Positions 18,039-26,901 of a stretch of 64,000 nt of DNA are shown in pieces. The position numbers and the translations under genes were made by a program. The stretch spans positions 1,240,001 to 1,304,000 of the forward strand of contig NZ_CP061941.1 in the NCBI RefSeq assembly GCF_014805825.1, in the 5' to 3' direction. Within the stretch, counting starts at the first letter, position 1; each line of letters begins with the position of its first letter. The notes beneath the pieces are model-generated. The model did no database searches. It saw nothing but the letters and a program-made list of their open reading frames with translations, and had not been told where the DNA came from. This DNA is from Marinomonas algicola. Its GTDB lineage: Bacteria; Pseudomonadota; Gammaproteobacteria; Pseudomonadales; Marinomonadaceae.

Positions 18039-19244
18039 TCAAAATGTATAGAGAACGTTACTGTTCTTTTCAGAATGGTTACTTGTCGTCGAGCTCAATG
18101 GCAGGTGGAGTGTCTTTTCAATATGTTGATTCAGCATTCTGAAAGAGTAGTCAAGCGAATTCACAACGGTTTCTAACATGATATCAAAAAGGTTTTCCGC
18201 TTTTGCACCACTTCTGAAATCTAGGCAATTGTACCAGCGCGTATTTTTTTGACTTTTGACAACGGCCTTGCCATCTGGAATTAAAGTTATTGTGCTATCG
18301 CCATAGGTGCTTGCCAGTTTGAATTGTTTATCAATAGAAAAGTTAAGTTCAGCATTTAGTCCTAACTTTAATTTTCCAGTAATCTCCAAAATAATACCCT
18401 CGTTTGTTGGTATTATTTGCACCTTTTCATAGAAAGTGGAATAGATGTTTGAACGTACTTTGATCGGATAACCTATGATAGGTGTTGTGTTTTCTATACT
18501 CTCATTTTCTCTTAGGCTTAAATCACTTTCTTGAGCGCTTTGTGACATTAATTTCGGTAAGACTGGTAGAATTAAGGATTCCATTAACCATTTAGTACGG
18601 ATCAATATTCCTGAGTTTTTTCCTGCACTCATAAAGTGTGATACTTGCTCATTAGGTTGTGTGGTCGAACTATTCATATTCAAGTGTAATTTAGACTGGC
18701 TTTGCTCTGAGGTAAAAGTCGAGATCAGCCATTTTAGGTTTGTTTGTAAGTTAAGCCCACCAAGCGCTTGAATACAAAGAGTAATGGCGTGGCTATGTTG
18801 TCTAAGAAACGCACAAATAGACATGCTTAAGTAATGCAGGTGTTGATTCAGATTACCTGAAGGATCTTCTACTCGGATCAGGTTGATCAGGTCCATGGCA
18901 TTTAATGACGTGTAGGTATCAGAAATACCTTCCTTTTCTAGCGGTTGCAAATCAATTTGAATGATAAGGGAGCACTTGCTGATATCAAGCGTTTTTGGCG
19001 TATCACCTAGAATAACAATTTCCCCTTCTTTAAAAGGCAGCTTCAAATCGAAAATAGAAGGGTTGTTCGTTCTTATTAGTTCCCAATCAAAGAATGTTCC
19101 AGCGCCACAAACGTGCCATAAACCATCTAGCTCGGTAAAGTTTATGCGTTTTGGCAAAGCGCCTTTTCTCATAGACTGTGATAGTTGTGAATTTATGGTC
19201 TGTAGATCATATTGGTCATCATTAAATATTTGATTTATAGACAT
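18039..19244 (-). CDS. protein of unknown function, 401 aa
   Basis: I do not recognise this protein. It has no signal peptide and no clear membrane helix. An N-terminal part contains TELDGLWHVCGAGTFFDWEL and LPFKEGEIVILGD, a pattern that faintly recalls the TULIP/P-47-like lipid-binding folds, and the C-terminal half is rich in beta-strand-like stretches (YEKVQIIPTNEGIILEITGKLKLGL). That comparison is weak. It converges with the AsnC gene and is divergent from the LodA-type gene, from which 409 bases separate it. Confidence 0.55.
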   Translation of the reverse strand: MSINQIFNDDQYDLQTINSQLSQSMRKGALPKRINFTELDGLWHVCGAGTFFDWELIRTNNPSIFDLKLPFKEGEIVILGDTPKTLDISKCSLIIQIDLQPLEKEGISDTYTSLNAMDLINLIRVEDPSGNLNQHLHYLSMSICAFLRQHSHAITLCIQALGGLNLQTNLKWLISTFTSEQSQSKLHLNMNSSTTQPNEQVSHFMSAGKNSGILIRTKWLMESLILPVLPKLMSQSAQESDLSLRENESIENTTPIIGYPIKVRSNIYSTFYEKVQIIPTNEGIILEITGKLKLGLNAELNFSIDKQFKLASTYGDSTITLIPDGKAVVKSQKNTRWYNCLDFRSGAKAENLFDIMLETVVNSLDYSFRMLNQHIEKTLHLPLSSTTSNHSEKNSNVLYTF

Positions 19245-19653
19245 AATAATCTCTCAAAATAAGGTGGATGTTTTTTTATATATCGTCACCATCTCTCAGT
19301 GTTGCCAAGTGATATGGTTCCTTGATACATCGACATCCATCTATTTCATTATGCTGAAGCTAGAGGTGCGTCTTCTTCCAGAAGAAAAATGTGCTATCGA
19401 ACAGTCATACAAAGGGGAAAACTATTCGATTAGCGATAGAGTTGATCTTAAAGAAAAGTAGCAGAAATACGATTACATTAAGTTACACTAAATTGTTATG
19501 TTGCCATGCCACAGGGCAATGTACTGCTCTGTAATCGAACTTTATGATCATTGAAGGTAGTTTGCTTTTAAGTGAGGGTGTTTTTAACCTTGTGTTTAGG
19601 TCATTTTAAATGAATGAAACGCTCAACTTTTTTCCAACACCAAAGGCGTTATT
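19245..19653 (+). other. intergenic region, 409 bases
   Basis: Divergent control region for the 401-aa unknown and the LodA-type gene. A 65-codon open frame at 19264-19461 is present but has no ribosome site or recognisable product, so I leave it uncalled. AAAGG at about 19640-19645 serves the LodA-type start. Confidence 0.5.
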
Positions 19654-21645
19654 ATGGATAAAACAACAAAATGCAATGAGCAAGACAGTCGTATAGTTCG
19701 AGCGGCTATTCACCCCGGCATAGGCGTGTCAAGAGTGGGAAATGCAGAGACTGAGTTCTATATTGGTCCAGAAGTCACGGCTCCACTCAATAAAAGCCAT
19801 GACTTCTATCGTACTCCTCAAGGTGCATTAAAACGGCAGGCGGCTCGCTTTCGTCTTTATGGCTATAACGCAGCCGGTGAGGTGGTTCGAGAATTAACCC
19901 ACGAAAACGCAACCCTATCCTGGACGGTACAAGTCGCAAATAGAAAGGCCAATTGGTTTCATTTTATCACGGCAATGGACATCCCAGAGTCGAAAGATTT
20001 GGTTGTGAAACGACGTAATCCATTGATGAAGTCGGCCGAAGAACGTGAGCAATTAATCATTGCGCCAGATGCTGTTACTGTTTCTGGCCTGTCTATTCAT
20101 GGCGCTGAATATCAATTTAACACTGGATCGTTTAAAGGTGAAAGTGTGTATTTGGGCGAATTGCAAACGGATGAAAAAGGGCGTCTTTTGTTTTTAGGTG
20201 GGCATGGTGTATCCAAATCGCCCTCGGGGAAACCACCCTATGACCCAGCGGATGGCGACTCATTTAATAACGCTGCCGATTGGTATGATGACATGGCTGA
20301 TGGGCCGGTTAATGCCGAGGTTATGCTTGATGGAAAAGCCATTCCTGTCCAGGGCTCTTGGGTCATTAGCGCGCCGCCAAACTACGCTCCCGATGCCGTG
20401 AGTTGGCGTACAATGTACGATCTAATGATGGATCTGTATGTCAATAATGGCTGGCTTCCTGTTCCAGAAACAACGTCTTTTACCAAAGATGTGTTACCGC
20501 AATTACAACGGTTGTCGAACCTTCAATGGGTCAATAAAGGCTTTGCTACTTTGTTTGGCAGCGGTGGCCAGATGAACTTTAATGAGGCGAGCTTTGTGAG
20601 CAAGCTTGCGGCGGTTCCTGAAAGTCCAGCTTTAGACCCTTACGATGAATTACGTCGAGTTATCTTAAACAGTTTTCGTCCGCATCAAACCGAGATGAAT
20701 GATCCTCGTTTATGGCCATGGTTGTATGGAGACGACTTTGGCGGCGATTTATTTCAAGAATCGCCCAATACCATGTTGGCTTTACCTTCATTGCAGCAGT
20801 TGCATTTACAACGTTGGGCGCATGGCGAGTTTATTAATGATTGGGAACCTTCTTATAAAGAGCCTGATTATCTCGATGACATTCCATTAACAGAACAACC
20901 CGACATGCTGGATAAAGCGGCGATGCATTTTTGTCTAGCGGATGCTTTTCACCCCGGTTGTGAAATGACTTGGCCTATGCGTCACCCAACACTGTATTCC
21001 GCGCCGTTTCGTATTCGCCAAAGTCGATCTAATGAAGCACCGTGTCAGTGGGGCGAGAGCCTGTCTCAAAAAAGTGCTTTAGCCATTGATGGGCCTCTGT
21101 ATGCACAAGTGGCTGGTGGTTTGACTCGCTGGATGGGGCTGCCTTGGCAGGGCGATACGGCGTATTGTCGAGCGGGCTATGATCCAGATTTTGATATGTA
21201 TCAACCCAGTTTCTGGCCAGCACGAGTGCCGAACACCATTTTATCAGAAGACGATTATAAGGTTGTCATGGATACTAACGCGTCGAGAGCCACACGCATT
21301 GCGGCCTTTAATCGGCGCTTAAGTTGGAATCGATTTATTGACCGTCCTTTGGAATCTGATGATGGTAAACCAAGCATCGCGCAAGTCATGGATAGGATGA
21401 TCGCTGAGTTTGCTCAGCAAGGCATTATTGAAGCGCGTAAAGGCCTTGATGATGACCCTGATTTCCCATCGACAATGTACGTGGAAAAAAATGGCTACAC
21501 AGAACACGCCGCGGCTCGTATGCTGAAAGCTGTGACGCCAGCGGCACCTAATAGTCGTGAGGAGAGGATTCGCAATTCAGGCTGGGCAAGTGAAGAGCAG
21601 CTGAGTGATGCGGTTCGTTTGCGTCAACGTAAGCCAACAACATAA
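19654..21645 (+). CDS. LodA/GoxA-family CTQ-dependent amino-acid oxidase
   Basis: A 663-aa quinoprotein of the family of L-lysine epsilon-oxidase (LodA) and glycine oxidase (GoxA), which oxidise amino acids with release of ammonia and hydrogen peroxide. The cofactor, cysteine tryptophylquinone, forms from the protein's own Cys and Trp. Family segments seen are IHPGIGVSRVGN at the N-terminus, LLFLGGHGVSKSPSGKP, GLTRWMGLPWQGDTAYCRAG and FWPARVPN. C505 in TAYCR and W558 in RRLSWNRF are the candidate cross-linked pair, by position only. The length is nearer GoxA (about 684 aa) than LodA (about 726). The paired flavoprotein gene follows directly. Members are often secreted antibacterials, through peroxide. 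Confidence 0.85.
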   Translation: MDKTTKCNEQDSRIVRAAIHPGIGVSRVGNAETEFYIGPEVTAPLNKSHDFYRTPQGALKRQAARFRLYGYNAAGEVVRELTHENATLSWTVQVANRKANWFHFITAMDIPESKDLVVKRRNPLMKSAEEREQLIIAPDAVTVSGLSIHGAEYQFNTGSFKGESVYLGELQTDEKGRLLFLGGHGVSKSPSGKPPYDPADGDSFNNAADWYDDMADGPVNAEVMLDGKAIPVQGSWVISAPPNYAPDAVSWRTMYDLMMDLYVNNGWLPVPETTSFTKDVLPQLQRLSNLQWVNKGFATLFGSGGQMNFNEASFVSKLAAVPESPALDPYDELRRVILNSFRPHQTEMNDPRLWPWLYGDDFGGDLFQESPNTMLALPSLQQLHLQRWAHGEFINDWEPSYKEPDYLDDIPLTEQPDMLDKAAMHFCLADAFHPGCEMTWPMRHPTLYSAPFRIRQSRSNEAPCQWGESLSQKSALAIDGPLYAQVAGGLTRWMGLPWQGDTAYCRAGYDPDFDMYQPSFWPARVPNTILSEDDYKVVMDTNASRATRIAAFNRRLSWNRFIDRPLESDDGKPSIAQVMDRMIAEFAQQGIIEARKGLDDDPDFPSTMYVEKNGYTEHAAARMLKAVTPAAPNSREERIRNSGWASEEQLSDAVRLRQRKPTT

Positions 21646-21646
21646 T

Positions 21647-22771
21647 ATGTTAAACTCGACGAACTACGATGTTGTCGTAATCGGCGGAGGACCAGCGGGG
21701 CTGGTCTGCGCGCTATTAATGGCAAGAGCAGGAGAAAAAGTGGTATTGGTCGATCGGCCTTTCCCCTCTTCTAGTGATTCAGTTGCTAACAAATTAACAG
21801 AAAATAACCGTGAAAAGGTCGGTGAATCCATGCCTGCAGCAACCAATCGATTGTTGCAAAAATTGGATCTGCCTTTGTTAACTCACCCCAACCACGACGT
21901 TATCGCTGGTAGTGAATCCAATTGGGCAAATTACTATGAACAACAGGACTTTATTCATCATTTGCAAGGGGGTGATTGGCGTTTAGACAGAGTTAAATTT
22001 GAAGATGATTTACGGCTTGTAGTACAAGAGCAATCGGTTGATCTTTGCTATGAACGTCTAATAAACATCGATAAGCACGATGGTCAGTGGTGTATTAAGA
22101 CCGATCAGAATAATGCTTTCTATACGAATTTTGTTATTGATGCCAGCGGTCGTAGTGGTGTTCTGTCCAAGCGGCTATCTTTAACCAAGGAAAAAAGCCC
22201 GGCTTTGGTGGCGCTTTGGGCAGCGATGCCGATAGATGACGCTCAGTATCAGAAAATAACCACCAATACCTTAATAGAAAGTCAAGACGATGGCTGGTGG
22301 TACGCGGCACGATTGCCCACGAAAAAAGTTTTGGCGATTTATCACACTAGTGCAAGCCGAGCCGCTGATTTAATGAAACAGCCCCATCAATGGTTAGAGT
22401 CGCTACAGAAAACCGACATCATGGCCAACAGACTGCCTTTAACACAGTTTGTTGATTTTGTTTTAAAAGCCAATACGGCTCGCAGTAGTCGTTTAATGAC
22501 ACCTTATGGTGACGGTTGGGCGGCTTGTGGTGACGCCGCGATAAGCTTCGACCCTATCTCTTCTCAAGGTATTTATAACGCCATGGCCAGTGCAGGGATG
22601 TTGTGTAAAGCCTTGCAGCAAGAAGATCGTCAAAACGCGTTGGAGGAGTATGGCCGTCGCTTAGAGAGTGTGGCGACGATATATCAGCAAAAACGCCAAC
22701 AATATTATCAACAAGCCTACCGCCATCACCAAACGGATTTTTGGCAAGCTCAACTGAATATAAACGCTTAA
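21647..22771 (+). CDS. LodB-type FAD-dependent CTQ-maturation protein
   Basis: A 374-aa flavoprotein needed in known systems to build the CTQ cofactor of the partner oxidase. It shows the Rossmann FAD motif VVVIGGGPAGLVCALLMARAG, ending in VDRP, and the second FAD segment CGDAAISFDPISSQGIYNAM, as in tryptophan-halogenase-like monooxygenases. ATG 21647 was chosen: it lies one base after the oxidase stop, whereas an upstream in-frame start would bury 14 residues in the oxidase gene. The pair is a two-gene operon convergent with TfuA. Confidence 0.85.
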   Translation: MLNSTNYDVVVIGGGPAGLVCALLMARAGEKVVLVDRPFPSSSDSVANKLTENNREKVGESMPAATNRLLQKLDLPLLTHPNHDVIAGSESNWANYYEQQDFIHHLQGGDWRLDRVKFEDDLRLVVQEQSVDLCYERLINIDKHDGQWCIKTDQNNAFYTNFVIDASGRSGVLSKRLSLTKEKSPALVALWAAMPIDDAQYQKITTNTLIESQDDGWWYAARLPTKKVLAIYHTSASRAADLMKQPHQWLESLQKTDIMANRLPLTQFVDFVLKANTARSSRLMTPYGDGWAACGDAAISFDPISSQGIYNAMASAGMLCKALQQEDRQNALEEYGRRLESVATIYQQKRQQYYQQAYRHHQTDFWQAQLNINA

Positions 22772-22829
22772 CAATCGCTCTTTTTCAGTTGAACTTCAGG
22801 TTATGAGCTCTGTAAGAGGTTCTCTATTG

Positions 22830-23957
22830 CTAACCTGGCTGCCTGATCAGTCCTTCATCAAGTACATGCTCCGTTTTCACTTCAATCTGGTTGGCATAAG
22901 CTAATAGGGTGGCTTCGCGTTCAATCCATTGATCAAACTGTTGTGTTGTTAATGAAAGGGATAGCAGCTTTTCACTGACCCTGTCGAATGCAACGTCTCC
23001 ATTGTCATCTAGGCAGCCCCATTGTTGTGCGACTTTTTGAAAGGCTGGTCTTATCCAGGGTGTAAACTCAACGCCTATGGAATCGGCATGTTCTAAGGCG
23101 CGGCTTCTGAGTTTTGCGGCAAAGAAATCGGTTTCTGTTATAGGATTGGGTGCAAGAGGTGCTGGCAAATCGACCTGAATTCGCGTTGGCCGAGTGCTGG
23201 CCACGTCATTAATCAGTGTTTGCCAAGCGTCATTTTCATGCAGGGCATAGGCAACGTTTTTTGCAGGCAAAGTCGCCAGATCAAGGGTGGACACTTTTTC
23301 TAGTAATTCGATAGCGTCGTCGGTTTTTAGCGAGCGACTGTCCGTTTGTAAAAAGTGCGATAACCGATCCACTTGGGCTTTTGAAAAGCCCTCTGTTGCC
23401 GGCAAACTGTTTTCAGTTGAGGTGTTTTTAGCGAATTGCAAGAGAGCCTGTTGAGAACGGTTTGGGTACCATAACGCTTTTAATGCCGAGGTGAGGAAAC
23501 GGGCTTGAGACGAGGTGATGATAGTGTGCTCGCACGCTCGGGTTAGATCATAGCGTAAATCGGCCATGGCGCGTGAGACCGCCATATAACCTAACTCTTT
23601 TGGCCCGTGAGTCAGCGCAACTTCGTCATCGTCTTCCCATTGGCCGTTGGCGTAATTTTCAAAAATACGGCCCACACCGACCATGCCAAGAGTATGCAAT
23701 TCTGAAGCTCTTAACGCGCCCATGCTAGAGCTACCGTATACGTGAATGCCAATAGACATAGCGTATAAAATCTCTTTGTGCCAAACGGCAGGCACACTTT
23801 CAAAAAAACCGTCAATCAGAAGAATGACCTGAGGTTTATCTCGGGTAGCAAGATAAAGGTCTCCTTGTTTTGCTGGTGGACGAACGTCCGCATTTGGTAA
23901 AAACGCCAATACTTGCTCTTGGCGAATCGAAGGGCCTGCAAACACAATAATACTCAT
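22830..23957 (-). CDS. TfuA-like protein, YcaO partner
   Basis: A 375-aa protein with the TfuA core in its first 200 residues: IVFAGPSI, PQVILLIDGFFESVPAVWHKEIL, GIHVYGSSSMGALRASEL and the acidic WEDDDEVALTHGP. TfuA proteins act with YcaO enzymes in thioamide formation and were first seen in trifolitoxin production. Its start overlaps the end of the YcaO gene by four bases, so the two are translationally coupled. The last 150 residues are less conserved and of unknown role. Confidence 0.85.
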   Translation of the reverse strand: MSIIVFAGPSIRQEQVLAFLPNADVRPPAKQGDLYLATRDKPQVILLIDGFFESVPAVWHKEILYAMSIGIHVYGSSSMGALRASELHTLGMVGVGRIFENYANGQWEDDDEVALTHGPKELGYMAVSRAMADLRYDLTRACEHTIITSSQARFLTSALKALWYPNRSQQALLQFAKNTSTENSLPATEGFSKAQVDRLSHFLQTDSRSLKTDDAIELLEKVSTLDLATLPAKNVAYALHENDAWQTLINDVASTRPTRIQVDLPAPLAPNPITETDFFAAKLRSRALEHADSIGVEFTPWIRPAFQKVAQQWGCLDDNGDVAFDRVSEKLLSLSLTTQQFDQWIEREATLLAYANQIEVKTEHVLDEGLIRQPG

Positions 23958-25234
23958 AGGTTAGCCTCCTGTTGTTTGTTTGCCTGTTCCGTCGTATTTG
24001 ATGTGTCGGTTGGGGTCTGTTGTTTTATTTTTTCAGCAAAATCCCGTGCGCGTTTCCCGAATACGTACCCCGGCACATCATGAATGCCTTCTAAGCCTGG
24101 GGCGATGACTCGCACAACGGGGATGTTGAACTCAGGCTTGGTTAAATCAATCATCAAAGGACAGGGAAGGCCTTTACTGTCTAATGCATCAATCAAAACC
24201 GCTAAGTCTTCTTCAATCGAATCCTGCTCCCAACTGCAAATGTTATTGAAATCTATGTAGGAAGGTGTATCCATTAACTCAGTACGAATATTTTTTTGAT
24301 ATGTGAGATTTTGTCGAGATTGATACTGTTTAAGGCTGGCGTCATCACGCGAACCTGATATTAAGGTTAAGCGAGTCTGTACCGCTTCGGTAATGGCGCG
24401 CATAATGGCGACATGTTTATCCAGATGAGTACCAGAGCCTGACATTGCGTAAAGGGGGCGATGTTGACTTTCATTTTTATTAATAATAGTAGCAACAAAT
24501 GTGGGTATATTAAGATCAGACGTGATATTCCATACACCGAGCATAACATCTGCGTTTCTTATCGTCTGAATCAAGGACAGAATGGTTGTGTCTTTGATAC
24601 TTGATAAATCGACTTTCTGTCTGTCCTGACGTTTCTTTGGTGTTAATGACCAAAGTGCCATCGCATCTCGTTCGATTACCTCGCATAAAGCGTGACTGGT
24701 GGCTTCCTCTCGTGTATTGCCAGAGGCCAAACCATTGGTGCTGAGTTGAAAGCAACCACTTCCTTGAGGTAGAGGCAGTGTGAAATCGCAATGGACTAAA
24801 TCATAGGGAACGTACTGTTTTTCGTTTGATTGCAGCACTCTGCTCGCCTCTATCCATAAGCGACGTGCATGAGGGTCAAATGGAATGACATCCATAGTGG
24901 GTAAAGGCTCTAACTCAGTTACTGAATGTGTCTGTGATAATTCAACATAATTGATTAGACGTACGGGTAAGTCTATGTGTTCGGCATGATAGGTCTCTAT
25001 GGCTTCCATCGCGGCGGAAGCTTTAGCGGCCTCTAAAGAGATGCCTTTTCCTTGAGAAACGGCAACCGCTTTGGCGTTTGGCCGACAGGCGGTGATAACA
25101 GGAATACCAATGTCGTCAAGCCCGGTGACATTGGCTAAGCGAGTAATGCCCATGGCCGATAAATGGGGCAAAATTCGATCCAGTGTCTCTTGAGGAGATA
25201 CTGTACGGTGTGTACCAGTACGATAGCTTTTCAT
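23954..25234 (-). CDS. YcaO-domain cyclodehydratase/thioamide synthetase
   Basis: A 426-aa ATP-dependent peptide-backbone modifying enzyme. The three ATP-site elements are intact: ASAAMEAIETY (E77, E80), HALCEVIERDAM (E185, E188, D190) and ITEAVQTRLT (E283, Q286, R288). It lacks a proline-rich PxPxP tail, which azoline-forming YcaOs with an E1-like partner have; together with the adjacent TfuA this points to thioamidation or a related non-azoline reaction. No E1-like or dehydrogenase gene is nearby. A hairpin with a T run lies just ahead of the start, and the likely precursor gene lies beyond it. Confidence 0.88.
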   Translation of the reverse strand: MKSYRTGTHRTVSPQETLDRILPHLSAMGITRLANVTGLDDIGIPVITACRPNAKAVAVSQGKGISLEAAKASAAMEAIETYHAEHIDLPVRLINYVELSQTHSVTELEPLPTMDVIPFDPHARRLWIEASRVLQSNEKQYVPYDLVHCDFTLPLPQGSGCFQLSTNGLASGNTREEATSHALCEVIERDAMALWSLTPKKRQDRQKVDLSSIKDTTILSLIQTIRNADVMLGVWNITSDLNIPTFVATIINKNESQHRPLYAMSGSGTHLDKHVAIMRAITEAVQTRLTLISGSRDDASLKQYQSRQNLTYQKNIRTELMDTPSYIDFNNICSWEQDSIEEDLAVLIDALDSKGLPCPLMIDLTKPEFNIPVVRVIAPGLEGIHDVPGYVFGKRARDFAEKIKQQTPTDTSNTTEQANKQQEANL

Positions 25235-25245
25235 GGCATGGTCCC

Positions 25246-25273
25246 AAAAAATAGAGAGGATATTAAGATCCTC
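25246..25273 (-). terminator. attenuator-like hairpin before YcaO
   Basis: On the minus strand GAGGAT, six-base loop, ATCCTC is followed by TCTATTTTTT. It lies between the 93-aa gene and YcaO, a place where RiPP operons often have a leaky terminator that favours precursor over enzyme transcripts. The stem is only six pairs. Confidence 0.5.
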
Positions 25274-25394
25274 GGTCTGTATGGTTAACGGCTATTTTCC
25301 TAAGTAGTTATTTTAATAATGTATCTCTACGTTATTATTTTTTTGATGCTATTATTGAGTGCACGAATACAGTCTTAAAAATAGAAATGCTTAT

Positions 25395-25676
25395 TTAGAA
25401 ACACGAGAATGATTGCATATCGAGATTGGCTTCATAATTTGCATAAGATTGGAGCGAACTGGGTAAAATTGGTTCTTCACCAACTGTCTTTATAGTAGGT
25501 GGGCGTATATTAAATTTTTCACAAAAAAGCGGTAAATCACTCTGGCTAAATTGAGCTCCAAGAGACAGAATTCTTATTGTCTGCCCTTCGCCTACATTAT
25601 TAGGGAAATTGTATAAACTTGCCAATTCTTTGGGAGAATAACTGTCTTTATCGCATTCCGTCATGAGGTGATCCAT
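25395..25676 (-). CDS. truncated sedolisin-like protein, candidate RiPP precursor
   Basis: A 93-aa protein with a strong ribosome site (AAGGAAGG, about 8 bases ahead). Residues 13-86 follow the N-terminal third of the sedolisin (S53) catalytic domain: YSPKELASLYNFP, GEGQTIRILSLGAQF, then YEANLDMQ, where E82 and D86 match the catalytic Glu and Asp four residues apart. The protein stops seven residues later at SFSCF; the Ser-containing part is absent, and only 160 bases separate it from YcaO, so it is not a simple frameshift. It may be a RiPP precursor built on an enzyme-derived leader, as nitrile-hydratase and Nif11 leaders are. A decayed peptidase is the alternative. Confidence 0.6.
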   Translation of the reverse strand: MDHLMTECDKDSYSPKELASLYNFPNNVGEGQTIRILSLGAQFSQSDLPLFCEKFNIRPPTIKTVGEEPILPSSLQSYANYEANLDMQSFSCF

Positions 25677-26096
25677 TTTGTTAACCTTCCTTAACGTGTT
25701 TTTCCATATAAATACAGGTTTTAATATGAGAAGTACTCGATGTCATAACATTTAAATTAAGAAACAAACACACTCTCTCTTATTTAAGTTGTAAATTCAA
25801 GAGTGGAAAGGGGTTTATACTTAGTGACCCGTATAAATTAGAATGTTCTTACATGCGGGCGAATTTTGCATGTGATACAAGTAATAAAAAATAGTAATTA
25901 TCACTAAGTACTCTAAAAAAGAACAGACATCTCAGGAATGGTTTCTTAAAGATATTGTCTGCATGATTCATATAATCTAAATAACAAAACTCAGGGGAGC
26001 GATGAAAATTGATTAAGTGTATTGCAATCTCTTGCATTTACATTTTAAAAGTGCTGGTTAAGGCCCCTAAAAGGTTAGAGGCCTTCAAAGAGCGTA
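25677..26096 (-). other. intergenic region, 420 bases, no gene
   Basis: Lies upstream of the sedolisin-like gene on its strand and so should hold that gene's promoter. Short frames on both strands lack ribosome sites. I see no further structure I would defend. Confidence 0.5.
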
Positions 26097-26882
26097 TTAT
26101 TTGAATGTTTTAAGGTTTGCTACATAACATGTAACGGGCATTGCCCCCACATTAATTGATGGTTGAAGAGCATTATCTAAATAGTCTGACCCTAGGTCAT
26201 TTGGATTAATTGAGCCCGCTTGTACTTGAGCTTCTCCGTAATAGTTCTTCAAGTATGTCATAGTGTCAAACTCTATTGACTTATTGTTTTCTTCAGTAAA
26301 TATATGGTCTGCTAACTCAGACGCAGAAATGTAACTTACACTGTAACTATAGCATTCAGTATTCGAATGTGTTTTATCTGGTTCTTGGAAGAAAGCTATA
26401 TATAAGTTATCGTCTGCAGGAACCTCACTTAGTTGGTGTTTTTTGTCTTCTGGTATTGGGCGTGAACCGTTCGATACTGGACTAAGGTTAGTAATAGGTG
26501 TGTCAGCCTCAGAGTTGTGTGCCCCAGAGACTTTAATCATATTTAATCGGCTCATATCAAGTTGACGCAAGTCAATAAAATAGCCTGTTGCAGGCGTCCC
26601 TAACTCTGTGTCACTCTTAAAAGACTTAATTTCTCCATTAGCTTCTTCAAGATTCCATGGCAGTACTTTTGTTACTGCAGGGCCAAGTAAGTTAAGAGGG
26701 TAAACTCCGTTCTCGTCAAGAAAAAATCGTTTTACAAACTCACCATCAACCGAAACCGATTCAATGATACGAGATGGCTCTGCGTATAATTTTCTTGGTA
26801 AATAAACAATTCTACCATCTGAAAGTAGAACATAAATATCATTCATTGATTCAACTGCTTGCCCAGCATATAAACTTGTCAT
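26097..26882 (-). CDS. protein of unknown function, 261 aa
   Basis: Not recognised. It has no signal peptide and no membrane helix. The N-terminus (SMNDIYVLLSDGRIVYLPRKLY) and the following VSVDGEFVKRFFLDENGVYPL look like beta-rich soluble sequence, and the C-terminus ends in PVTCYVANLKTF. AAGGG lies 8 bases before the start, and the gene follows the kinase gene by 19 bases on the same strand, so it belongs to the FHA-kinase operon. It may be a kinase substrate or output protein; this is guilt by association only. Confidence 0.6.
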   Translation of the reverse strand: MTSLYAGQAVESMNDIYVLLSDGRIVYLPRKLYAEPSRIIESVSVDGEFVKRFFLDENGVYPLNLLGPAVTKVLPWNLEEANGEIKSFKSDTELGTPATGYFIDLRQLDMSRLNMIKVSGAHNSEADTPITNLSPVSNGSRPIPEDKKHQLSEVPADDNLYIAFFQEPDKTHSNTECYSYSVSYISASELADHIFTEENNKSIEFDTMTYLKNYYGEAQVQAGSINPNDLGSDYLDNALQPSINVGAMPVTCYVANLKTFK

Positions 26883-26901
26883 AGTTTTTCCCTTATTTTC
26901 A

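Noticed and set aside
19264..19461. 65-codon frame before the LodA-type gene
   Set aside because: No ribosome site, no recognisable product, and it lies in the divergent control region.
25395..25676. Simple frameshifted sedolisin gene
   Set aside because: Only 160 bases remain before the YcaO start, with no sedolisin-like sequence in any frame, so the rest of the enzyme is absent rather than shifted. A remnant by deletion is still possible and is kept as the alternative.
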